Shown here: piece after piece, positions 30,139-38,790 of the stretch
Layout: each line of letters begins with the position of its first letter
Position numbering within the stretch: the stretch's first letter is position 1
Assembly: GCA_031411235.1 (NCBI GenBank)
Contig: JANOAR010000202.1
Coordinates: 1-43,241, forward strand
From: JANOAR01 sp031411235
Lineage (GTDB): Bacteria; Verrucomicrobiota; Verrucomicrobiia; Verrucomicrobiales; Verrucomicrobiaceae
Reading direction: 5' to 3'
DNA: 43,241 nucleotides
Made by a program: the position numbers and the translations under genes
The notes under the pieces: model-generated
The model's input: the letters and a program-made list of their open reading frames with translations, nothing else
Databases searched by the model: none
Told to the model about the DNA's origin: nothing

Positions 30139-31425
30139 TTAACCGCCTGGGTTCAGGTTGTTGATGACGCTGATGAGGGGCATGAAGAGGGCCATGACGA
30201 TGGTGCCGACGACGACGGCGAGCATGACGATCATGAGGGGTTCGAGCATGGAGGTGAGGGCGGAGACGGAGTTATCCACTTCATCTTCATAAACGTCGGC
30301 GATCTTGAGTAGCATCTCAGGAAGTTGGCCTGTTTCTTCGCCGACATCGACCATGGAAATGACCATCGGCGGGAAGACGTTGCTGGCTTCCAGGGGGGCG
30401 ACCATGGACTCACCTTCCTTCACGGCGTCATGCACTTTGTTGATGGCGTCCGAGATGATGAGGTTGCCGGCGGTTTCGCGGGTGATATTGAGCGCCTGGA
30501 GAATGGGCACGCCAGAGGTGACGAGGGTGCCGAGGGTGCGGCTGAAGCGGGAGATAGCGCTCTTGCGCTGCACGTCGCCAAAGAGCGGGAGCTTGAGTTT
30601 CCAGCGGTCGATAGCGATTTTACCGCCGGGGGTGGCGGAGAAGAGTTTCCAGACGACGAAGAGCAAGGCGAAGACGATGAGGATGTACCAGATATATTCA
30701 TACATGCCTCGGCTGATGCCGATGACGACCTGGGTGAGAGGGGGCAGCTTGGAGCGTCCGCCGGGGATCATGTCGTCGAAAATCTTTTCAAATTTAGGCA
30801 CGATGAACATCATGAGGAAGATCATGATGACCGTGGCGATCAACATAACGATGAGGGGATAGACCATCGCGGCGACGATCTTGTTCTTCAGCTTCTGAGC
30901 TTTTTCTTGGTACTCAGCGAGTCGGTTGAGGACGACTTCGAGCACACCGCCGAGTTCGCCTGCCTTGACCATGTTGATGTAGAGCTTGTTGAAGAGCTTG
31001 GGAAATTGCGAGAGGCTTTCGGAGAAGGTGCTGCCTGTCTGCACGGAGTCGGCCAGGGTGGTGATGGCGCGCTTCATATTAGGCACAGGCTCTTGGCGGG
31101 CGAGCACAGTGAGGCCGCGCAGGAGTGGCAGGCCGGAGTCGATGAGGGTGGCGAGCTGGCGGGTGAAGACCATGAGGGTCTTGCTCTTCACGGCGATATT
31201 GCCGGAGGCCTTGGCGCTGGCTTTTCCTTTGGGGCCTTTGGTGGCGGATTTGGTGGCGCGGTTCTTGATTGCGCTGGTATCGCCTTTGCCTTCCTGCACG
31301 ACCTGCGTGGGGTACATTTGCTGGGAGCGCAGTTGGTTGATCGCGTCATTCTCGGATGAGGCGTCAATGACTCCGGCGCTTTCTTGGCCGTTCTGGTCGA
31401 GGGCGATGTAGTGGAACTTGGGCAT
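30139..31425 (-). CDS. gspF: Inner-membrane platform protein (GspF/PilC)
   Basis: 428 aa. An N-terminal extension (about 1-75) with MPKFHYIALDQNGQESAGVI is typical of the family. A Lys/Ala-rich linker (about 60-78) precedes two T2SSF domains, with LATLIDSGLPLLRGLTVLA in the first and LVTSGVPILQALNITRETAG in the second. Three membrane segments are visible (around AAMVYPLIVMLIATVIMIFL, WYILIVFALLFVVW and IVMLAVVVGTIVMALFMPLI). It couples the cytoplasmic ATPase to the growing (pseudo)pilus. It is preceded in the operon by two ATPase genes. Confidence 0.95.
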   Translation of the reverse strand: MPKFHYIALDQNGQESAGVIDASSENDAINQLRSQQMYPTQVVQEGKGDTSAIKNRATKSATKGPKGKASAKASGNIAVKSKTLMVFTRQLATLIDSGLPLLRGLTVLARQEPVPNMKRAITTLADSVQTGSTFSESLSQFPKLFNKLYINMVKAGELGGVLEVVLNRLAEYQEKAQKLKNKIVAAMVYPLIVMLIATVIMIFLMMFIVPKFEKIFDDMIPGGRSKLPPLTQVVIGISRGMYEYIWYILIVFALLFVVWKLFSATPGGKIAIDRWKLKLPLFGDVQRKSAISRFSRTLGTLVTSGVPILQALNITRETAGNLIISDAINKVHDAVKEGESMVAPLEASNVFPPMVISMVDVGEETGQLPEMLLKIADVYEDEVDNSVSALTSMLEPLMIVMLAVVVGTIVMALFMPLISVINNLNPGG

Positions 31426-31537
31426 AACGTGTGGCGAATGTGGTGAAGGAGACTGGGGCTAGATTAGTGGAATCGTGAAGGCGTTGTCGATGAGAAAACG
31501 GTGTGGGGGGCGAGGAAAACGCTGGCGGAGAGGGACA

Positions 31538-31664
31538 AGGGATAAGGAATAAGGGACAAGGAGGAGAATGGCTGTCGCGGTTGTTTTGGAGTTTTATGTG
31601 TCGGGCGATGGATTGGATTCATCGTTTCAGACTGTATTTCCCTTGTCCCTTGAACCTTATCCCT
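31538..31664. repeat. Inverted A/G-rich repeat between gspE and gspF
   Basis: AGGGATAAGG-AAT-AAGGGACAAGG (31538-31561, 24 nt) faces its complement at 31641-31664 with 21 of 24 matches, enclosing 79 bp. The same word in direct orientation recurs at 33387-33406, between the two ATPase genes. As RNA it could form a long hairpin separating the ATPase and platform parts of the operon. No gene is seen in 31426-31691. Confidence 0.55.
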
Positions 31665-31691
31665 CCACCCCTGGCTGCTCCTCGCCTCAGA

Positions 31692-33359
31692 CTATGTATA
31701 TTTGAGCACTTCTTCAATCGTTGTGATGCCGTCGAAGACGTTACGGATGCCGTCTTGGCGAAGGGTGATCATTCCCATTTCGATGGCTTTTTGTTTGAGC
31801 ACGAGGGTGGGGGCACGCTTGGTGATGAGTTCGCGGAGGGGATCATTCATGTCGAGCAGCTCGTAGATGCCGCGACGGCCTTTGTAGCCACTGTTGCCAC
31901 ATTTGCCACAGCCACCGCCTGTGAAGAATTGCTTCTCGCCCACATCGGCAGCGGAGACGCCGAGTTGGTTCAAGATGGTTTGGCTTGGGTTGTAGGAGGT
32001 GTGGCAGGATTTGCAGATGTTGCGCAGCAGTCGCTGGGCGAGTACGCCTTCCAGGGTCGCCGCGACGAGGAAGGGCTCGATGTTCATGTCGATGAGTCGG
32101 GTGACGGCTCCTGCTGCGTCATTGGTGTGGAGGGTGCTGAGCACCAAGTGACCTGTCAGTGATGCTTGAATGGCGATCTGGGCGGTCTCCATGTCGCGCA
32201 TTTCTCCGACCATGATACGGTCGGGGTCTTGGCGAAGGAAGGCGCGCAGGGCTCGGGCAAAGGTGAGGCCCACAGCTTCGTTGACGGGGACTTGCATGAT
32301 GCCATCCATCTCATACTCCACGGGGTCTTCGGCGGTGAGGAGCTTGGCGTCGATGGTATTGATCTCACGCATGGCGGCATAAAGCGTGGTGGTCTTGCCA
32401 GCGCCTGTGGGGCCAGTGACGATGAAGATGCCGTTGGGCTTGTGGATGGTGTCCTGGATGTACTCGTAGAGATCCTGGGACATGCCGAGGTCGGTGAGCT
32501 TGAGCTGAATGGAGGAGCGGTCGAGCACGCGTAGCACGACGGATTCACCATGTTGGGTGGGCAGGGTAGAGACGCGCATATCGACGGCTCGGCCCTCGAC
32601 GGTGGTCATGATGCGCCCATCCTGCGGGATACGGCGCTCGGCAATATTCATGCTGGCCATGACCTTGACGCGGGAGATGACGGGATTGGCCAAATGCACG
32701 GGCGGCGGTGCCATTTCATAGAGGGCTCCATCGACGCGGTAGCGGATTTTAAACTCGGTCTCGAAGGGCTCGAAGTGAATGTCGGAGGCCTTTTCTTTGA
32801 TGGCCTGAGCGAGCACGAGATCGACAAAGCGGACGATGGGGGCGGAGTTGGCCTCGGCCTCCATACCTTTGGCATCACTGGCACCGGAGACGCCGAGCTG
32901 GCCGAAGATCTCGGAGAAGCTACCGGAGGTGGTGCCGTAGTGCTTGTCGATGAGAGTCTGAACCTGGGTGCTGCGAGCGACGACAGGGGTGACGGGTTTG
33001 CCAAGGGCGAAGCGCAGGTCTTCGACGAGCTGGGGATTGAGCGGGTCGGTAAAGGCGACGTGGATGCTGGCGCTATCGATGCTGATGGGGAAGGCTCCGT
33101 AAAGCTTGGCCATGCCGCCGGGCATGATGGCGAGGAGTTCCGCCGGGGGCTCGAAGGTGCTGAGGTCAAAGTGCTCGGCACCGATTTCCTCGGCGACGGC
33201 GGCCCAGAATTCATCCTCGCTGGCATAGATGCCGAATTCGAGGATGACGCTGAGGATGTCTTTGCCGCTGCTCACGGCGTCGTGCTTGATGTCGTAGGCT
33301 TGGCCGTCGTCGATGACGCCTCGCGTCTCGAGCATGTCCACTACGTTTTGGGCTGTCAT
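31692..33359 (-). CDS. gspE: Type II secretion/pilus assembly ATPase (second of pair)
   Basis: 555 aa. An MshEN/T2SSE N-terminal domain occupies about 1-150. The motor domain has ASDIHFEPFE (191-200), Walker A GPTGAGKT (316-323), an Asp box around AEDPVEYEMDG, Walker B RIMVGEMRD and the His box STLHTNDA. The tetracysteine zinc module is C449/C452 and C484/C487. It hydrolyses ATP to drive (pseudo)pilus assembly. It differs from the other ATPase chiefly in its first 165 residues, so the two probably bind different partners or regulators. No RBS is visible. It sits 58 bp downstream of the other ATPase gene. Confidence 0.95.
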   Translation of the reverse strand: MTAQNVVDMLETRGVIDDGQAYDIKHDAVSSGKDILSVILEFGIYASEDEFWAAVAEEIGAEHFDLSTFEPPAELLAIMPGGMAKLYGAFPISIDSASIHVAFTDPLNPQLVEDLRFALGKPVTPVVARSTQVQTLIDKHYGTTSGSFSEIFGQLGVSGASDAKGMEAEANSAPIVRFVDLVLAQAIKEKASDIHFEPFETEFKIRYRVDGALYEMAPPPVHLANPVISRVKVMASMNIAERRIPQDGRIMTTVEGRAVDMRVSTLPTQHGESVVLRVLDRSSIQLKLTDLGMSQDLYEYIQDTIHKPNGIFIVTGPTGAGKTTTLYAAMREINTIDAKLLTAEDPVEYEMDGIMQVPVNEAVGLTFARALRAFLRQDPDRIMVGEMRDMETAQIAIQASLTGHLVLSTLHTNDAAGAVTRLIDMNIEPFLVAATLEGVLAQRLLRNICKSCHTSYNPSQTILNQLGVSAADVGEKQFFTGGGCGKCGNSGYKGRRGIYELLDMNDPLRELITKRAPTLVLKQKAIEMGMITLRQDGIRNVFDGITTIEEVLKYT

Positions 33360-33417
33360 TTGGGGAAGGTGAAAGGGGTAAGGTAAAAGGGATAAGGAAG
33401 GGACAACGGACGGGCTG

Positions 33418-35082
33418 CTAGTCAGCGTCGGACATGGTGGCTTCGATGACTTCCTCGGCGGTGGTCATGCCAGCTAAAACTTTGCGTACGCCGTCTTCGC
33501 GGAGGGTTCTCATGCCGAGTTCGCGGGCGCGTTTGCGGATTTGTGGGGTGGTCAGTTCTTCATTGACCATGCTGCGCACTTCGTCGTCGAGCTTGAGGAT
33601 TTCGATGATGGCCATACGTCCGCGGAAGCCTGCCTTGCGGCAGCGATTGCAACCACTGGGGCCCATGATGGTGGCGTCGAAGGCCTGGGCAGCGTCGATG
33701 CGTAGCGAGCGCTGTTCTTTCTCACTGAGGGCTCCTGGGACTTTGCAGTCAACGCAGAGTTTGCGCACCAGTCGCTGGGCCATGATGGCACGGACGGCGG
33801 AGGAGATGAGGAAGGGCTTGATGCCGATGTCGTTGAGACGGGCGATGGCGCTGGGGGCATCGTTGGTGTGAAGGGTGCTGAAGACCAAGTGCCCGGTGAG
33901 CGAGGCATTGATGGCGATGCTGGCGGTCTCCATGTCGCGGATTTCGCCGATCATGATGATGTTCGGCGCTTGGCGCAGCATGGCTCGCAGCGCTGCGGCG
34001 AAGGTCATGCCGACGTCTTCCTTCACCATGACTTGGTTGATCCCGGCGAGCTGGTATTCGACGGGGTCTTCCACGGTGATGATCTTGCGGTCGGGCCGAT
34101 TGATGAAGTTCAAGCACGCGTAGAGCGTGGTCGTCTTGCCCGAGCCGGTGGGGCCAGTGACGAGGATGATGCCGTCGGGCAGAGACAGCATTTTCTCGAA
34201 GTTCTCTTGGTCATCACTGAGGAAGCCGAGATCCGCGAGGCCGAGGCGCAGCGAGGATTTATCCAGGATACGCATGACGACGCTCTCGCCGTGGTTGGTG
34301 GGGATGATGGAGACGCGCAGATCGAGTTCCTTGTCGCTGAAGGCGACCTGGATGCGCCCATCCTGGGGCACGCGCTTTTCGTCGATGTTCATCGACCCGG
34401 TCATGATCTTGATACGGCTGATGATGGCCGAGTGCAGGCGCTTGGGATGATGCTCCACGTCGTGGAGCACGCCGTCGATACGGTAGCGGACGCGGATGTC
34501 CTTCTCCAACGGCTCGATGTGAATGTCAGAGGCGCGGTTTTTAAAGCCCTCCATCAGCATGTTCGTCACCAGCTTGATGATGGGGGCATCGTTGGACTTG
34601 GAGGTCTCGCCACCGATGCCGCCGATGCGGGCTCCCGCGAGTTCGGCAGCGTTGCCGTATAGGGTGGTTAAAACTTCGCGAATGAGGGCGGGCGTGGCGC
34701 AGAGGAATTCGATGTCGGCATTGCCCAAGGCATGGGGCAGGGCGTCGAGTGTCTCGAAGTCATAGGGGTCGGAAACGGCGATCTGGAGGCGGCCGTAGTT
34801 GTAGCCGAGGGGCACGACTTTATAACGTCGGACGATTTCCTCGGGGATCGATTCTTTGAGTTCGGGTGAGGGGATGTAGCTGTGCAGATCGATGAACTCC
34901 ATGCCGGAATTCATGGCCACGGTCTGAGCGATTTGCTCATCGCCGATGGCCCCGGTGCGGATCATGGCTTCGAGGAGTGTCTCGTTGCCTTTTTTGTTGC
35001 CGCGGGCGGTTTGCATCTCCTTGTCGCCGACGAGACCAGCTTCTTGGAGGAGAGTGAGCAGATACTCTTCGTTGGAATACAT
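33418..35082 (-). CDS. gspE: Type II secretion/pilus assembly ATPase (first of pair)
   Basis: 554 aa and first gene of the minus-strand secretion operon. MshEN-type N-terminal domain (about 5-145), then ASDIHIEPLEKDIRVRYRID, Walker A GPTGSGKT (310-317), VEDPVEYQLAG, IIMIGEIRDMETA and the His box STLHTNDA. Zinc cysteines are C443/C446 and C478/C481. Its promoter must lie in the 283-bp divergent spacer it shares with the MFS transporter gene. It may be the pilus-type (PilB) and the other the secretion-type motor, or the reverse; sequence alone does not settle it. Confidence 0.95.
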   Translation of the reverse strand: MYSNEEYLLTLLQEAGLVGDKEMQTARGNKKGNETLLEAMIRTGAIGDEQIAQTVAMNSGMEFIDLHSYIPSPELKESIPEEIVRRYKVVPLGYNYGRLQIAVSDPYDFETLDALPHALGNADIEFLCATPALIREVLTTLYGNAAELAGARIGGIGGETSKSNDAPIIKLVTNMLMEGFKNRASDIHIEPLEKDIRVRYRIDGVLHDVEHHPKRLHSAIISRIKIMTGSMNIDEKRVPQDGRIQVAFSDKELDLRVSIIPTNHGESVVMRILDKSSLRLGLADLGFLSDDQENFEKMLSLPDGIILVTGPTGSGKTTTLYACLNFINRPDRKIITVEDPVEYQLAGINQVMVKEDVGMTFAAALRAMLRQAPNIIMIGEIRDMETASIAINASLTGHLVFSTLHTNDAPSAIARLNDIGIKPFLISSAVRAIMAQRLVRKLCVDCKVPGALSEKEQRSLRIDAAQAFDATIMGPSGCNRCRKAGFRGRMAIIEILKLDDEVRSMVNEELTTPQIRKRARELGMRTLREDGVRKVLAGMTTAEEVIEATMSDAD

Positions 35083-35365
35083 GCGGGGGTAGGAGGGCTG
35101 AAAAGGCTAAAAGTTGGGTGTGATCATCCTGCGTCGATGCTGGATGATTTAATGGGGGGAACTGATGAGACTACATCGTTTTGGCTTTCGCTGTCAACGC
35201 CAGCGCCCATTTTTCAACGATTCCACGCTGAATTCTTTTTAGAGCTACCGTTGCCTAAGTGAGGACGCCTATGTCGGCGGCGTTTGGCTTGTTTTGAAAG
35301 ACTTGGTTCAAAGCTTGCCACGGGGCGTGTGACATGGCTAAAACCAGAGCCTTCCTTTTCATAAT

Positions 35366-36679
35366 ATGAGTTTTCTCTCCCGCGAAGCTACCGTCGCCAA
35401 GCCCGGGTTTTCCCGTTGGCTTGTCCCTCCTGCCGCCATCGCGGTTCATATGTGCATCGGCCAGGTGTATGGCTTTAGCGTGTTCAATAAGCCGCTGAGC
35501 GCGGAGCTGGGCGTTCCGATCACGAGCGTGCAGTATGCTTATCAGATCGCCCTGGTGATGCTGGGCTTGTCGGCAGCGACGTTTGGCAAATGGGTGGAGC
35601 GCAGTGGGCCGCGCAAAACCATGCTGGCGAGTTGTCTGTGCTTTTGCGGCGGGCTGCTGCTGGCGTCGCTGGGCACGCAGTGGAAGTCACTTTGGTTAGT
35701 TCTTTTTGGCTATGGCTTCGTCGGTGGTATTGGTCTGGGGTTGGGCTACATCGCGCCGGTCTCGACACTGGTGAAGTGGTTTCCTGATCGGCCTGGGATG
35801 GCCACGGGGATGGCCATCATGGGCTTCGGCGGTGGGGCGCTGATTGGCTCGCCACTGGGGCAGGAACTGATGAAGCGCTTTGCCCTTGGCAATGATTCGG
35901 GGGCTTCCTCGGCGTTCATGGTGATGGCGGCCATTTATGCCTGCTTCATGCTTTTCGGTGCCTTCACCGTGCGTGTGCCAGCGGAGGGCTGGAAACCCGA
36001 GGGCTTTGTGGCCAAGACGGCGAGCAACCAGAGCGAGATGATCACCACCGCGAATGTGACCGTGGACACCGCGTGGAAGACACCGCAATTCTGGCTGCTG
36101 TGGACGGTGCTGTGCATGAACGTCAGCGCAGGGATTGGCATTCTGGGCCGCGCGACAGACATTTGCCAAGACATGTTCGGCGTCTCTGCCGCCATCGGCG
36201 CGGGCTTCACCGGCGTGCTGAGTATCTTTAATATGAGCGGGCGTTTTATCTGGTCATCCGTGTCGGACTTCACCGGGCGCAAGGTCGTCTATGCGATCTA
36301 TTTCATCCTTGGGGCGGTGCTATATTTTGTGCTGCCATGGACACAGCACACGCAGAGCCGCACGATTTTTGTCATCTGCACGGCCCTCATCATCAGCATG
36401 TATGGCGGTGGGTTTGCGACAATCCCGGCATATTTAAAAGACATGTTCGGAACCTACCAAGTGGGTGCTATTCATGGGCGGCTGATCACGGCGTGGTCAA
36501 TGGCGGCGGTGATCGGGCCACTGCTGGTGAATAAACTTTTCGACAGTCGCGTGGCCGCTGGTGTGCCCAAGGGCGAGGCCTACAATGGCACGTTTTATAT
36601 GATGTGTGGCGTGCTCGGTATCGGCCTCGTGGCCAATTTGCTGGTGCGCCCTGTCGATCCGAAACATCACATCCGCTAG
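35366..36679 (+). CDS. OFA-family MFS transporter (oxalate/formate antiporter-like)
   Basis: 437 aa with twelve predicted membrane helices. OFA features are the early IGQVYGFSVFNKPLS, the first cytoplasmic loop GKWVERSGPRKTML, and GIGLGLGYIAPVSTLVKWFP with DRPGMATGMAIMGFGGGALI in helices 4-5. The second half holds FNMSGRFIWSSVSDFTGRKV. Characterised members exchange oxalate/formate or import small carboxylates; the substrate here is not predictable. The 44-aa gene 34 bp downstream is the small partner often found with this family. The gene diverges from the secretion operon. 35083-35365 holds no gene I can support. Confidence 0.9.
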   Translation: MSFLSREATVAKPGFSRWLVPPAAIAVHMCIGQVYGFSVFNKPLSAELGVPITSVQYAYQIALVMLGLSAATFGKWVERSGPRKTMLASCLCFCGGLLLASLGTQWKSLWLVLFGYGFVGGIGLGLGYIAPVSTLVKWFPDRPGMATGMAIMGFGGGALIGSPLGQELMKRFALGNDSGASSAFMVMAAIYACFMLFGAFTVRVPAEGWKPEGFVAKTASNQSEMITTANVTVDTAWKTPQFWLLWTVLCMNVSAGIGILGRATDICQDMFGVSAAIGAGFTGVLSIFNMSGRFIWSSVSDFTGRKVVYAIYFILGAVLYFVLPWTQHTQSRTIFVICTALIISMYGGGFATIPAYLKDMFGTYQVGAIHGRLITAWSMAAVIGPLLVNKLFDSRVAAGVPKGEAYNGTFYMMCGVLGIGLVANLLVRPVDPKHHIR

Positions 36680-36713
36680 TCTGCCGCAACCCCTTCAAAC
36701 CTTGGCATCGAAT

Positions 36714-36848
36714 ATGAAATACATCGCTTGGCTCGTCGTCGCTGTGCCCCTTGGCTGGGGGCTTATGAAGTCTGTGGAGAAGTCCATTCCGCTATTCAGC
36801 AACTCCGTTGCTGCGCCTTCGCCACCCGTGGTAATGCCGAAGCCGTGA
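36714..36848 (+). CDS. Small membrane partner of the OFA-type MFS transporter
   Basis: 44 aa: one transmembrane helix, MKYIAWLVVAVPLGWGLMKS, then VEKSIPLF and a Pro-rich tail. Small single-helix proteins with the same W-x-x-x-x-x-P-L-x-W-G-x pattern directly after OFA transporters are known as MFS transporter small subunits; the pattern match and 34-bp spacing support the call. The longer frame starting at 36606 overlaps the transporter gene and is not used. Its exact role (assembly or gating of the transporter) is not known to me. Confidence 0.75.
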   Translation: MKYIAWLVVAVPLGWGLMKSVEKSIPLFSNSVAAPSPPVVMPKP

Positions 36849-36889
36849 GGTCGGCGGCGGTGCGCTTCTCGAAACCTTCACCCTCACGT

Positions 36890-36917
36890 TTGACAAGGTG
36901 GACACGCCATGTAGGAT
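36890..36917 (+). promoter_or_regulatory. Sigma70-type promoter of rplI
   Basis: TTGACA (36890-36895) and TAGGAT (36912-36917) with a 16-bp spacer, the best consensus match noticed in the window. Transcription would start around 36924, leaving a short leader that contains AGGAGG at 36934-36939. Confidence 0.7.
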
Positions 36918-36949
36918 GCACGCCCTTCCGAACAGGAGGCATACCAGTC

Positions 36950-37444
36950 ATGGCCAATACTCAAGTCATTCTCAAAGAGAAAATCTCCGGTCTCGGAGCC
37001 GAAGCCGATGTCGTTTCCGTGCGACGTGGTTTCGCCCGTAACTTCCTCGTACCTCAGGGCAAAGCCCTTGAGGCCACCAAGGGCAACCTCCGCCAGGTGG
37101 ATCAGCTCAAACAAATCCGTGCCAAACGTGAAGCTGAAGAGCTTGTCGAAGCCGAGAAGACTGCTGGCAAGATCAAGCGTCTCAAGCTGAAGATGACCCT
37201 CTCCACTGGAGCGAATGGCAAGGCCTTTGGTTCCATCACCACCATCGACATCGCCAAGGCGATCGAGGAGCAAGGCAAGGTCACCATCGACCGCCATCAA
37301 ATCCAGTTGGACAAGCCCATCAAGGCTACCGGCAAGCACGAGGTCAATGTGAAGATTCACAACGACGTCACCTGCTTCCTGAAGATCACCGTCACTGCCG
37401 AAGGCGATACTTCGACGCCTAGCGCCGAAGACTCGGAAGAGTAG
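36950..37444 (+). CDS. rplI: 50S ribosomal protein L9
   Basis: 164 aa. N-terminal rRNA-binding domain: QVILKEKISGLGAEADVVSV, then RRGFARNFLVPQGKALEATK, the diagnostic G-x-x-R-N-[FY]-L-x-P segment. A long connecting helix (about 45-78) joins it to a C-terminal domain with GANGKAFGSITTIDIAKAI, and an acidic tail follows. A strong AGGAGG sits 10 nt before the ATG, unusual in this window and fitting high expression. It stands alone, with its own promoter and terminator, away from the rpsF-ssb-rpsR neighbours common elsewhere. The longer frame from 36728 is a read-through of untranslated sequence. Confidence 0.96.
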   Translation: MANTQVILKEKISGLGAEADVVSVRRGFARNFLVPQGKALEATKGNLRQVDQLKQIRAKREAEELVEAEKTAGKIKRLKLKMTLSTGANGKAFGSITTIDIAKAIEEQGKVTIDRHQIQLDKPIKATGKHEVNVKIHNDVTCFLKITVTAEGDTSTPSAEDSEE

Positions 37445-37472
37445 TCAGCGCCCGACAGCAAGCATCATCAAC

Positions 37473-37506
37473 AAGAGGCACCCGGGAAACCGGGTGCCTC
37501 TTTTTT
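37473..37506 (+). terminator. Rho-independent terminator after rplI
   Basis: GAGGCACCCGG (37475-37485), a GAAA tetraloop, exact complement 37490-37500, then six T. Textbook structure. The following 37507-37788 contains no gene I can support and must hold the small heat-shock promoter. Confidence 0.95.
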
Positions 37507-37788
37507 GTGGGCTTTTTGGGCCATCGCATAACACCGAGCTACCTTGGGCAAAGCTTTGTCTTTGCTTCCGCTAAAAAGTGTCGAAATGGCTCTTTATGAC
37601 AAGCGTCGCCAGGGCATCGAAGTGTTATTACGTCTCTTTATCTCGCCGCCTAGCATTTCCTGAATCATCACCAAACCTTGACTCCACAAGGCTTAGAGCA
37701 TCACTTCGCTCATCTGGCACAGCGCTTGCAAAGACATGGCCTTGTCATCCGACAAAAAACAAACTCAACAACAAACACCTAAACACCC

Positions 37789-38232
37789 ATGAAACTCTGC
37801 ACCCCCTACTCCTGCGCTACCACCAGCCTGAATCGCGCTCAGCCCTTCGAGGCTTTGTTCCGCCGTTCCTTCGCTAACGCACCCAGCCTTGCCCAGCTTT
37901 TTGCCTCGGGCGAGTCTCCCAGTGCGTCGCGCAATCTCCGACTCGCGACCGATCTCTTTGAGGACGCCGATCATTATTTCGCCCGCTTCGAGATCCCCGG
38001 CGTGAAGAAGGAAGACATCGCCATCGAGTTGCTCGACCGCGAGTTGACCGTCACCGCTCGCAAGACGTTGCGCAGCGATGAGGGCGAACAAGCCTTCACC
38101 CTCACCCGTAGCCTATCCATGCCTGTGGGTATCAGCTCCGAGGTGATCTCGGCCAAGCTCGAAGATGGCGTGCTCACGCTCACGCTGCCCAAGCCTGCCG
38201 AGCAAAAACCCCGCGCTATCACCATCGAATAA
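37789..38232 (+). CDS. Small heat-shock protein (Hsp20), first of pair
   Basis: 147 aa. ATP-independent chaperone that binds unfolding proteins. The alpha-crystallin domain spans about 50-140: DLFEDADHYFARFEIPGVKK, EDIAIELLDRELTVTARKT, and ISAKLEDGVLTLTLPKP with the family's A-x-x-x-x-G-V-L-T-x-x-x-P signature. The C-terminal ITIE supplies the short I-x-I-type tail. The N-terminal arm (about 1-45) is variable. The leader upstream is A/C-rich and looks unstructured; I saw no CIRCE or clear heat-shock sigma element. Confidence 0.95.
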   Translation: MKLCTPYSCATTSLNRAQPFEALFRRSFANAPSLAQLFASGESPSASRNLRLATDLFEDADHYFARFEIPGVKKEDIAIELLDRELTVTARKTLRSDEGEQAFTLTRSLSMPVGISSEVISAKLEDGVLTLTLPKPAEQKPRAITIE

Positions 38233-38272
38233 CGAACCCACTCACCCTACCCAAACCTCAATTCCAAATACC

Positions 38273-38659
38273 ATGAATACCTGCTGCTCCACCACTTCTA
38301 CCGACTCTTGCTGCAAGCCCGAGGCACCCACTGAGCAAACGCTCAAGCCTCGCTTCAGCCTCACTCGCGGCGATGATGCCTTCAGCGTCCGCGTCGAACT
38401 CCCCGGCGTGCCGAAGGACGGCGTCAGCCTTGACCTCGACAAAGACATCCTCACCGTCTCTGGCAAGCGCTCCAACAGCGTGCCAGCGAGCTGGAAACCA
38501 CTGCACCGCGAGCTGGCCGACAGCAGCTACACGCTGCGGCTTCAGCTCCAAGCACCCATCGACGCGGATAAGCTGAGTGCCCAGCTTTCCGACGGTGTGC
38601 TCACCCTGAGTCTGCCGCTGCGAGAAGTCGCAAAGCCACGCCGCATCGAGGTAAACTGA
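38273..38659 (+). CDS. Small heat-shock protein (Hsp20) with Cys-rich N-terminus
   Basis: 128 aa from the ATG at 38273; a longer frame from 38165 overlaps the upstream gene. Alpha-crystallin domain about 28-122: SVRVELPGVPKDGVSLDLDK, DILTVSGKR and LSAQLSDGVLTLSLPLR, tail RRIEVN. The first 15 residues, MNTCCSTTSTDSCCK, hold two Cys-Cys pairs not usual in Hsp20 and could bind metal or respond to oxidation. It lies 40 bp after the first Hsp20 gene with no terminator between, so one operon. The two are only distantly similar outside the core motifs. Confidence 0.93.
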   Translation: MNTCCSTTSTDSCCKPEAPTEQTLKPRFSLTRGDDAFSVRVELPGVPKDGVSLDLDKDILTVSGKRSNSVPASWKPLHRELADSSYTLRLQLQAPIDADKLSAQLSDGVLTLSLPLREVAKPRRIEVN

Positions 38660-38691
38660 TGGCCTGTGAGCCCTGTGCTCATGCGCCTCGG

Positions 38692-38727
38692 TCGCCCGCA
38701 GTCTGGCACCAGACTGCGGGCTTTTTT
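38692..38727 (+). terminator. Rho-independent terminator after the Hsp20 pair
   Basis: GCCCGCAGTCTG (38694-38705), GCAC loop, complement 38710-38721 and a run of T's. Confidence 0.93.
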
Positions 38728-38790
38728 ATGGGGTCGCTGCACCCAAGCCAACACTTGCGCAGAGACGGCTGTCAGTGCTTCTTCCTCCAT

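Noticed and set aside
30325..31359. 344-aa plus-strand frame opposite gspF
   Set aside because: Antisense shadow of gspF; the gspF frame carries all family motifs.
37640..37788. Heat-shock promoter or CIRCE element upstream of the Hsp20 pair
   Set aside because: TTGACT with a CCTTG/CAAGG palindrome near 37676 has no matching -10 box, and no TTAGCACTC-type inverted repeat is present.
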